Source: Bacillota bacterium (GTDB lineage: Bacteria > Bacillota > Clostridia > Peptostreptococcales > Anaerovoracaceae). From it: a stretch of 21,098 nucleotides of DNA. The stretch's first letter is position 1, and each line of letters opens with the position of its first letter. Of this stretch, positions 15,199 through 21,098 are shown one piece after another. The stretch covers positions 1 to 21,098 of the forward strand of contig JAUNBO010000010.1 in assembly GCA_030527065.1 (NCBI GenBank), written 5' to 3'. The position numbers and the translations under genes are program-made. Under the pieces are notes generated by a model. It was not told where the DNA came from and ran no database searches. It saw only the letters and a list, made by a program, of their open reading frames with translations.

Positions 15199-16188
15199 AT
15201 GGCCGGCGACAACTTACCAGCTTCGCTCCAGCCCTTTTTTTTCGACAGCAGAAATCCGGCTTTCCGGAAAACCCTGCAGCTTTGCCGCAAGGCCGCCACA
15301 TCCTCCGCCAATCTCCTGCTGGCGGGAGAGTCTGGCACCGGAAAAGAAGTCCTGGCCCACTATGTCCGCTGCACCGGAGAGCGCCGGGACGGCCCCTTTG
15401 TGGCCGTAAACTGCTCTTCCTATACGGAAACTCTGCTGGAATCGGAATTGTTTGGCCACGAGCAGGGTTCTTTTACCGGCGCCACCACTACAAAGCAGGG
15501 GAAACTGGAGCTGGCGGAAAAGGGTATCTTCTTTCTCGACGAGGTGGGGGACATCTCCCAGCATACGCAGCTGAAGCTGCTTCGGGTCCTGGAAACCAAG
15601 TGTGTGGAACGGATCGGCTCCACCCAGAGCCGGAAAATAGATTTCCGCCTGATCTCCGCCACCAACGTGGACCTGCGGGACGCCATTCAGAACGGAGTTT
15701 TCCGGGAGGATTTCTTTTACCGCATCAGTACCATCGTGATTCCCATCCCCCCTCTCCGGGAGCGCCCCGAGGACCTTCCCTCTTTGGTGGATTTTTTCCT
15801 GAAACAGTCCAGCGCAGAAAACAACATCCCCATCGTCGCCATGGAAAAGGAGGCGGAGCGTTTCCTCTATGAATACGATTATCCGGGAAACATCCGGGAA
15901 TTGAAGAGCATCATCGACAGAATGGTGATCTTTTCAGAAAAGGGCGTCGTCACCAGAGACGGCATCCCCGTCATGCATTCCTATTATAAAGACAGGTCGG
16001 AGACGGCTGCGGAGAGCCCTTTTTCGGAAATCGTCCCTTTCCAGCAGTTCAAGCGCAACAGTGAAAGAGAATATCTGAACTGGGTCCTGGGGCAGGTAGG
16101 AGGGAATGTGGCGGAAGCTGCCCGGCAGCTGCAGATGAGCAGCCGGCAGCTCTTCAACAAAATCAACGATCTGGAACTGAAGAAGTAG
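15199..16188 (+). CDS. Sigma-54-dependent activator (EBP) without sensor domain, likely grd regulator
   Basis: A 329-residue enhancer-binding protein that would open sigma-54 promoters using ATP. Motifs: Walker A GESGTGKE (43-50), sigma-54 contact loop GSFTGA (90-95; the usual form is GAFTGA), Walker B FFLDEVGD (111-118), sensor I SATN (153-156), arginine-finger region FREDFFYR (168-175), sensor II YPGNIREL (228-235), and a Fis-type helix-turn-helix at about 298-324 (GGNVAEAARQLQMSSRQLFNK). There is no N-terminal PAS, GAF, ACT or receiver domain: the AAA+ domain starts within the first 20 residues, as in PspF. ATG 15199 has AGGAGGTG upstream. It is divergent from grdX, whose promoter is a full sigma-54 match. 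Its 3' end overlaps the convergent glycosyltransferase by 26 bases. Confidence 0.95.
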   Translation: MAGDNLPASLQPFFFDSRNPAFRKTLQLCRKAATSSANLLLAGESGTGKEVLAHYVRCTGERRDGPFVAVNCSSYTETLLESELFGHEQGSFTGATTTKQGKLELAEKGIFFLDEVGDISQHTQLKLLRVLETKCVERIGSTQSRKIDFRLISATNVDLRDAIQNGVFREDFFYRISTIVIPIPPLRERPEDLPSLVDFFLKQSSAENNIPIVAMEKEAERFLYEYDYPGNIRELKSIIDRMVIFSEKGVVTRDGIPVMHSYYKDRSETAAESPFSEIVPFQQFKRNSEREYLNWVLGQVGGNVAEAARQLQMSSRQLFNKINDLELKK

Positions 16189-17380
16189 GAAGGGAGGCTG
16201 TCCGGAGAACGGCCCGGGCCACGCCCTCCCAGCTGACCCGCCCCAGCTGCGGCAAGGGAGAAGGCGGCGCCGAAAGAGCCTCCTGAATGCGCTGGGCCAG
16301 ATTCCTTTCAAAAGCCGGCAGAGCCGCCGGATCCGGGGAATCCACATCCAGCATGGGCGGCGGCGGAAGGAAGCGGACGCCGTGGCCCTCTATGTTTTCG
16401 TCCATCCATTCCCGGATGCCAGGCAGATCCGTGCACAGGACCTTTGCCCCGCAAGCCAGGGCCTCCGCCAGCACCAGAGGCAAGCCTTCATAAAAGCTGG
16501 GAAGCACAAAGAGATCGCAACTGTTCAGAAGCTCTGCCAGATGCGGTTGAGACAGATTGCCGGGAAGCGCCACCGGATAGGGGCATTGGCGGACCAGCCC
16601 CATAAGAGGCTCCGGGTCTGCGGCGCCCCGGCCCCCGGCCAGAGTGAGGCGCAGGGCGTCCCTTTCATAGGGAAGGTGATCCATCGCCCGGAGCAGGCTG
16701 AACACACCCTTCTTTTCCGAAAGCTTTCCCGCAAACACGATATGAAAGTCTTCGTGAGCCGGGACCTCCGGAATCCGGCGAAAAACCCGGCTGTTGTATC
16801 CGCTTCCGATAACGCTCACTCTCTCCGGCGTCAGCCCGCAGCAGCGGCAAACAGTCTCCTTCTGTTCCCGGTGAAGGCAAAACACATGGTCCAGGCACTG
16901 TATCTGAGCCAGGATATATTCTCTCAGCAAGGGATTGCTCTGCAGCTGCCGCAGATCCGTCCCGTGGCAAAAGGCAAAAATCCTTTGTCCGGGGAAGGCT
17001 TCTCTCACCACAGCCGTGAGGAGATAAAGATGATGGCACAGGATCAGGTCCGGCCGGAAGCTTTCTGCGGCTTTTCGTATGGATTTCAAAAAAGCAGACC
17101 GGAAGAGCCCTGCCTGCTCCGGCGTCATATCTCTGTACCGTATGCTTTCATAAGGCATTTCATCGGACATGCCCGCCATGGGAAAAGGGAGCTCCCCGCT
17201 GCGGAAAAAGACCGGAAAAAACTCCGTCCCTTCCGGAAGCGTGACCCTGTCTTCCGGATAGACCCCGGCGATCACGGCCTGCTCCTGTCCCAGCCCGTCC
17301 AGGGCGTTGACCAGTTCCGTCAGATACACGCCGCTGCCGGTACTGTGGGGCTTCTGGGCGCTGATACTCAGTATTCTCAT
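16163..17380 (-). CDS. Glycosyltransferase family 4 (GT-B fold)
   Basis: A 405-residue cytoplasmic or membrane-associated sugar transferase. The N-terminal half begins MRILSISAQKPHSTGSGVYL, with the glycine-rich acceptor loop of GT4 enzymes. The C-terminal half has FAGKLSEKKG (216-225), a donor-binding motif, and the E-x7-E pair Glu298 and Glu306 in EGLPLVLAEAL. The Pro/Ser-rich C terminus is unusual and ends TSSVPDR. Its start overlaps the ridA stop as ATGA, so both are one operon. Acceptor and donor cannot be told from sequence. It shows no obvious link to glycine reduction. Confidence 0.92.
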   Translation of the reverse strand: MRILSISAQKPHSTGSGVYLTELVNALDGLGQEQAVIAGVYPEDRVTLPEGTEFFPVFFRSGELPFPMAGMSDEMPYESIRYRDMTPEQAGLFRSAFLKSIRKAAESFRPDLILCHHLYLLTAVVREAFPGQRIFAFCHGTDLRQLQSNPLLREYILAQIQCLDHVFCLHREQKETVCRCCGLTPERVSVIGSGYNSRVFRRIPEVPAHEDFHIVFAGKLSEKKGVFSLLRAMDHLPYERDALRLTLAGGRGAADPEPLMGLVRQCPYPVALPGNLSQPHLAELLNSCDLFVLPSFYEGLPLVLAEALACGAKVLCTDLPGIREWMDENIEGHGVRFLPPPPMLDVDSPDPAALPAFERNLAQRIQEALSAPPSPLPQLGRVSWEGVARAVLRTASLPTSSVPDR

Positions 17381-17763
17381 ATGCGCCGGCAGGCGACAGC
17401 CTCTACCTCTACAAGAGCGCCCTTGGGCAGCGCCGCCGCCTGGATGGCCGCCCGCGCCGGGAAGGGCTCCCGGAAGTACTCGGCATAAACCTTGTTCATC
17501 TCGGCAAAGTTGGCGATATCGCTGAGAAACACGGTGGTCTTGAGAACATCATCCATGGTACATCCCGCCGCTTCCAGGATGGCCCGGACATTATCCAGAG
17601 AACGCCGGGTCTGTCCCTGGATATCCTGTGAGGGAAATTCCCCGCTGACAGGATCCGCCGGCAGCTGGCCGGAAACAAACACCAATTCTCCCTCTGCCGC
17701 AGTGGCCTGGGAATACGGCCCGATGGCGGCGGGAGCGTTTTGTGTAACGATTGCTTTTTTCAT
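17377..17763 (-). CDS. ridA: RidA family reactive intermediate deaminase
   Basis: A 128-residue cytoplasmic protein of the RidA/YjgF family, which hydrolyses reactive enamines and imines formed by amino-acid enzymes to keto acids and ammonia. Typical residues are present: GPYSQA (Tyr17), SGQLP, Arg104 in PARAAIQ, the residue that binds the substrate carboxylate, and Glu119 in VEVEAVA. ATG 17763 has AGGAGG at 8 bases; the frame is open further upstream but only through the promoter. It is the first gene of a two-gene unit with the GT4 gene. In an amino-acid fermenter it may protect against imine leakage; a direct link to glycine reductase is inference. Confidence 0.95.
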   Translation of the reverse strand: MKKAIVTQNAPAAIGPYSQATAAEGELVFVSGQLPADPVSGEFPSQDIQGQTRRSLDNVRAILEAAGCTMDDVLKTTVFLSDIANFAEMNKVYAEYFREPFPARAAIQAAALPKGALVEVEAVACRRI

Positions 17764-17823
17764 GGTCGCAGCCTCCTTTTTGCTTTTACTGTTCACTATG
17801 TTTTCAACACATTTTGTCTTTTG

Positions 17824-17852
17824 ATGATAACACCCCCGGGCGCCCGCTGCAA
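17824..17852 (-). promoter_or_regulatory. Predicted sigma-A promoter of ridA
   Basis: On the minus strand TTGCAG (17852-17847) and TATCAT (17829-17824) are 17 bases apart, 60 bases before the ridA start codon. The spacer holds the GC-rich palindrome-like GGGCGCCCG. Confidence 0.65.
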
Positions 17853-17897
17853 GCAAAAATCCTGTTTCACAAAACTTGAAGAGTGGATGGGGTGTAT

Positions 17898-19286
17898 TTA
17901 CTCCTGTAAAATGAGGTCTTGGCGTGTTTTTGCAAGCTCTTGCAGTTCATCGGTAAACCCGCTGCCGCTGAACAGAATATAGCAGAGCTTTCGCTTATCC
18001 TTCTGCCAGGGCACAGTCGCAGCCTTTTTCTCCAGCTCGCGGAGGATATTCACGCCCACCGGTTCCGACCAGTATTTGCATTCGCCGAGAATCAGATTGC
18101 CACCCTCCGGGTCAAGGGCAGCGATGTCGATTTCCGTATCGCCGCTCCAGTAGCGGCCAAGCTTTGCAAAGTGAAACGGCCATGCACCATCCGCATTTAA
18201 GCTCCACATCTTTTCCCGGCAGACATCCTCATACACAAACGCTGCGTGGTAGCTCACAAAGCCATCTTTGATCTTTTTCATGACGATACTGCTGTTGCCG
18301 CTTTCAATAAGGCTCTTGTTGGGATAGATGAAGGCGAACCAGAAGCGGATGTAGTTGTCCTTGATTTTGTAAAGTCCCTTTTTGCTCTTTTCGGGGTTAT
18401 TCTCGGTGACGGGCACTTCGCGTTCAATAATCTCAAGATCAATAAGCGTTTTCAGATATTTTGTCAGGCTTGTGGCCTTCACCTCCATTGCCGATGCGAT
18501 AGAGGAGAGCTTGCTGTTGCCGGCGGCAATGACCTTAATAAGCGAGAAGTAACTGCCAATCTCCGACACCTCTTGCTGAAGCAGGAAGGTTGGTTCATCG
18601 TACAGATATCCAGATCTGTCGAGAACGCATTGCTGGATTGCGCGATAAATGTCCTTATGCCCGGCAAAGGATTCGATATACTTGGGCACGCCGCCGGTCA
18701 CTGCGTACAGCTCTATCATATGGCGCCTGTCGGTTTTTGGGAAAAACTCGTGGTAGTAACGAAATGGAATCGGAGCAAGCCTTATCTGCGCGGTGCGCCG
18801 CCCATACAGCGGACTGTTATAGGACAGCGTCTGGGAGACCATCATGGATATGAGCGAACCACATAGAATGACCATGATATTTTTATCCTTCAGCTGTTCT
18901 TCCCAAATGCGCTGAAAAACAGAGGGGAATGCCGGATTGGACTTTCCGATATATTGAAATTCGTCAATGACGATCACGGGTTTGGAATCGAACGGAGTCT
19001 CCATAATAGCTTTGAAGATCGCGTCCCAGCTTGGTACGCTGGCAGCGCGCAACAGATTGTTGCCGATAAATTCGGCAGCTTTGTCTTTGAAGGCGTTTCG
19101 GTTTTGCGCTTCTGATTCTTCGCTTGCAAGAAAGAACATCGCTCTCTTATCACGGATAAACTCCGAAATCAAAGTCGTTTTTCCCACACGCCGTCTTCCG
19201 TACATAATTACAAGCGACGCACCGTCACGCGCATACTCGTTTTGCAGGTTTTCCATTTCCTTTTCGCGATCAACGAACTGAAGCAT
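17898..19286 (-). CDS. AAA ATPase with DUF234-type C-terminal nuclease-like domain
   Basis: A 462-residue protein of the archaeal-ATPase/DUF234 type. Walker A is GRRRVGKTT (30-38), Walker B is VIVIDEFQY, and sensor LCGS follows. A winged-helix segment comes next (LSSIASAMEVKATSLTKYLKTL). The C-terminal part has GDTEIDIAALDP and LILGECKYW, the E/D-x-E-x-K pattern of a PD-(D/E)XK nuclease-like fold. The biological role of this family is not known; links to defence or mobile DNA are often proposed. I chose ATG 19286 (MLQFVDREKE, AGAGGTG upstream) because the two earlier ATGs fall in the promoter or at the expected transcription start. By eye its DNA is more AT-rich than neighbouring genes, suggesting a separate origin. 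Confidence 0.88.
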   Translation of the reverse strand: MLQFVDREKEMENLQNEYARDGASLVIMYGRRRVGKTTLISEFIRDKRAMFFLASEESEAQNRNAFKDKAAEFIGNNLLRAASVPSWDAIFKAIMETPFDSKPVIVIDEFQYIGKSNPAFPSVFQRIWEEQLKDKNIMVILCGSLISMMVSQTLSYNSPLYGRRTAQIRLAPIPFRYYHEFFPKTDRRHMIELYAVTGGVPKYIESFAGHKDIYRAIQQCVLDRSGYLYDEPTFLLQQEVSEIGSYFSLIKVIAAGNSKLSSIASAMEVKATSLTKYLKTLIDLEIIEREVPVTENNPEKSKKGLYKIKDNYIRFWFAFIYPNKSLIESGNSSIVMKKIKDGFVSYHAAFVYEDVCREKMWSLNADGAWPFHFAKLGRYWSGDTEIDIAALDPEGGNLILGECKYWSEPVGVNILRELEKKAATVPWQKDKRKLCYILFSGSGFTDELQELAKTRQDLILQE

Positions 19287-19313
19287 TGTCAGCACCTCTC
19301 TTTCCATGTATTT

Positions 19314-19341
19314 ATTATACTCCAAATTATAATAATTTCAA
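19314..19341 (-). promoter_or_regulatory. Strong sigma-A promoter of the AAA ATPase gene
   Basis: TTGAAA (19341-19336) and a perfect TATAAT (19319-19314) are 16 bases apart in an AT-rich stretch. Transcription would start near 19307, leaving a leader of about 20 bases before ATG 19286. Confidence 0.75.
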
Positions 19342-19372
19342 GCATAATAATTGACGGTTTCTGTCGAGAGAG

Positions 19373-19446
19373 TAAGGGCCGTTACTTTTCAAGGGGGGCG
19401 CCAAGGGGATGGCCCGCCTGGAGGCCTTTGAATAGTAACTAAGGGC
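19373..19446. repeat. 60-bp MITE-like element flanked by a 7-bp direct repeat
   Basis: The element 19380-19439 has inverted ends GTTACTTTTCAA (19381-19392) and TTGAATAGTAAC (19428-19439), complementary at 11 of 12 positions. TAAGGGC sits directly on both sides (19373-19379 and 19440-19446), like a target-site duplication. The interior is GC-rich (GGGGGGCGCC). The left end matches the repeats at 56 and 21001. In the 355-base gap 19287-19641 this element, the ATPase promoter and the terminator at 19508 are the only features seen. Confidence 0.6.
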
Positions 19447-19507
19447 TATTCCATTTTATCTTCAACCGCTTCCCGCTCCTTTGCCTCATATAACTCCCGC
19501 ATCTGAA

Positions 19508-19542
19508 CAGGGCGCAGCCACCGGCTGCGCCCTGATTTTTTT
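19508..19542 (+). terminator. Strong rho-independent terminator, plus strand, with no gene in front of it
   Basis: CAGGGCGCAGCC (19508-19519) and GGCTGCGCCCTG (19523-19534) form a perfect 12-bp stem with a 3-base loop, followed by A and seven Ts (19536-19542). It points along the plus strand, where no coding gene precedes it. On the minus strand it lacks a T-run, so it is not a clear terminator for the SLH gene. Confidence 0.8.
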
Positions 19543-19641
19543 CTTTGTCCTCTTTCAAACGACGGCTGCAGCTTTCTATCAGCTGAAAGCACCGGCCTTC
19601 GTTTTCACTGCGCTTTTGAGGTACGCATCATAGGCGGCCCT

Positions 19642-20835
19642 TCAGTCCCCCAGGTTCTGCACCATGCGGACTGCGATTATGAGCGCCTGTTCCCTCGTGG
19701 CGTTTGCATACCCGTTTGCCTCCTGCGCACTGGTGATGTTCTTAGGCGCAAAGAGGTTGTTGCCCATGCCCGAAATGATTCCGTTTGCCGCCATGAAATA
19801 TACGCTGTCCCTGGCATAATCGGAAATCTCCGCATCGTCTGCAAACGCCGCTCCCTTTGTATAATTCAAAGTAAAATCTGCGTCTGTGGCAAGGCTCCAG
19901 CCCGGCATGGAGACCTTCTTGAACACGCGGGTCAGCATGGTGGCCGCCTGCTCGCGGTTGAGCAGGGCGTCGGGTGTAAAGGTGGTGGCAGACGTGCCGT
20001 TGACCGCTCCGATGTTATAGGCCTTCAGCACCTCCGCATCCTTGCAGTCCGTAAAGGGGTCGTTGACCGCAGGAATGGCAGCAGTGCCCGACAGGGCCTC
20101 GTACGCCTTCACCGCCACCGCCGCAAATTCAGCTCTGGTGATGTCCTGGGTCAGATCCGCATTTTGCAATCTCTCGGGAATCAGCCTCAGTGCGTCGGCC
20201 TCCGCCAGCTCTGCCTTTGCCCAGCTGGAAGCCGTCCATTCTTCCTCATCCAATTCTTCCCCGACGGTGAATACCTCCGTCCAGCCGGAATATACCCTCT
20301 CCGGCTCTTCCCCGTCGCTGTCCTGTTCCAGCATGAATCTCAGCTTCATATAGACCTTGTGGTTGGTCAGATCAAAGGTGCAATATGCCTCGTCGCCGGT
20401 GGGGACGCAGATTTCCGGGAAGATCGCCTCTGCAAAAATGCGGTAGCCGTCAAAGGCCAGTATCTCATCCACCATCGCATCATAGGTCATGGTGGTCATC
20501 CATCTTCCATGCTCGTCCACACTGCTCCAGGTATCCGTTCCGGAGCATTTCCAATCGCTTTCAGAATCGATGGACCAGTCCATCTGCACCACGACCCTTG
20601 TCTGGTATTCCGCTTCCGCCGTGCCGAGCAAGAAGCTCCTCAGGGATGCGGGTATCGTATAGGTCACATAGATCTGGTCGGTATGCTCCACCGCATAGTC
20701 CGGGATGTCGTCGTCCAGGGCCGCTTTGGGCGCCTGGGGCGCCTCCACGCTGGCCGGCAGAGCCGCAAAAGCCGCCATGGGCAGCAATGTCAGGCACATG
20801 ATCAGTGCCAGTGATATGGCAAATAGTCTTCTCAT
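19642..20835 (-). CDS. Secreted protein with three C-terminal SLH domains
   Basis: A 397-residue exported protein likely bound to the cell-wall polymer through S-layer homology domains. It starts at ATG 20835 (AGGAGG 9 bases upstream) with a signal peptide: MRRLF, a hydrophobic core and a likely cut after AAFA (residue 24). Residues about 25-210 form a domain I do not recognise, rich in Asp, Glu, Thr and Trp. Three SLH repeats follow: one around ADALRLIPERL..DITRAEFAAVAVKAY, one around FTDCKDAEVLKAYNIGAVNG..LLNREQAATML, and one around FADDAEISDYARDSVYFMAANGIISG..TREQALIIAV. The promoter may be TGCTATTCT (extended -10, near 20930). It is a single-gene unit. Confidence 0.92.
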   Translation of the reverse strand: MRRLFAISLALIMCLTLLPMAAFAALPASVEAPQAPKAALDDDIPDYAVEHTDQIYVTYTIPASLRSFLLGTAEAEYQTRVVVQMDWSIDSESDWKCSGTDTWSSVDEHGRWMTTMTYDAMVDEILAFDGYRIFAEAIFPEICVPTGDEAYCTFDLTNHKVYMKLRFMLEQDSDGEEPERVYSGWTEVFTVGEELDEEEWTASSWAKAELAEADALRLIPERLQNADLTQDITRAEFAAVAVKAYEALSGTAAIPAVNDPFTDCKDAEVLKAYNIGAVNGTSATTFTPDALLNREQAATMLTRVFKKVSMPGWSLATDADFTLNYTKGAAFADDAEISDYARDSVYFMAANGIISGMGNNLFAPKNITSAQEANGYANATREQALIIAVRMVQNLGD

Positions 20836-21000
20836 TTGTATTGACCTCCTGAATGTTTTGATAGGTTTCAAATGCTGGCGGCGTCCGCCCTCTTTGTCCC
20901 CTTCCCGTTTCTTCGCATATAGAATAGCACCGAACGCCCCTCCGTGCTTACACCCGAATCGGGGGTGTTCTGCGTTTTTCCGGGGGATATTTGGGAAAGG

Positions 21001-21098
21001 GTTACTATTCAAGAGCGCCAGGGGGCGGTTTGCCGGGCCTTCGCAAGGGGCGCCAGGGGGGCGGTTTGCCGGGCCTCCGCAGGACCAGCTAAGAATTT
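21001..21098 (+). repeat. GTTAC-type repeat, copy C, with an internal tandem duplication
   Basis: It begins GTTACTATTCAAGAGCGCC, matching the inner part of the MITE-like element at 19381. Two copies of a unit of about 35 bases follow, each with GCGCCAGGGGG, GCGGTTTGCCGGGCC and TCGCA or CCGCA. No closing GTAAC arm occurs before the window ends, so the element is cut off by the window edge or is incomplete. Confidence 0.6.

Noticed and set aside
1..21098. CRISPR array, tRNA or rRNA genes, prophage integrase or att sites
   Set aside because: No regularly spaced repeats, no cloverleaf or rRNA sequence and no integrase or phage gene were seen.

Overview
The window looks like chromosome of an anaerobic, amino-acid-fermenting Clostridia member (Lachnospiraceae or a relative). 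The basis is a complete glycine reductase (grd) locus with two in-frame UGA selenocysteine codons, strong AGGAGG-type ribosome binding sites, a lipoprotein solute-binding protein and an S-layer-homology protein. Most genes are GC-rich and on the minus strand. Species cannot be named from the sequence alone.

Layout. (1) 96-4538, minus: a four-gene operon PHP phosphoesterase > lipoprotein solute-binding protein > ABC ATPase > fused permease, of the AfuABC/FbpABC type, with a promoter and a 15-bp palindrome at 4568-4610. (2) 4911-5510, plus: a DUF3841-like gene with its own promoter. (3) 5663-14927, minus: grdX-grdE-grdB(Sec)-ykvI-like transporter-trxB-trxA-grdA(Sec)-grdC-grdD, the Stickland glycine-reduction machinery. 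(4) 15199-16188, plus: a sigma-54 activator (EBP) divergent from grdX. (5) 16163-17763, minus: ridA and a GT4 glycosyltransferase. (6) 17898-19286, minus: an AAA ATPase of the archaeal-ATPase/DUF234 type, visibly more AT-rich than its neighbours. (7) 19642-20835, minus: a secreted SLH-domain protein. GTTAC-type repeats lie at 56-86, 19380-19439 and 21001-21098.

How the genes work together. GrdE (pyruvoyl protein) and GrdB (Sec) bind and activate glycine. GrdA (Sec) takes up the carboxymethyl group. GrdC and GrdD release acetyl phosphate. TrxB and TrxA re-reduce GrdA. The YkvI-like carrier probably imports the amino acid. I find two good -24/-12 (sigma-54) promoters: one before grdX (14984-14998) and one before trxB (10568-10582). 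Together with the divergent EBP, which has no sensor domain, they indicate sigma-54 control of the locus in two transcription units. A strong terminator after grdB and a hairpin after grdA would tune the ratio of subunits.

The parts that seem least described are the sensorless EBP with two sigma-54 promoters, the transporter embedded in the grd operon, the PHP plus AfuABC-like operon with a possible shared operator with the DUF3841 gene, an 11-mer repeated upstream of three minus-strand genes, and a 60-bp MITE-like element flanked by a 7-bp direct repeat.
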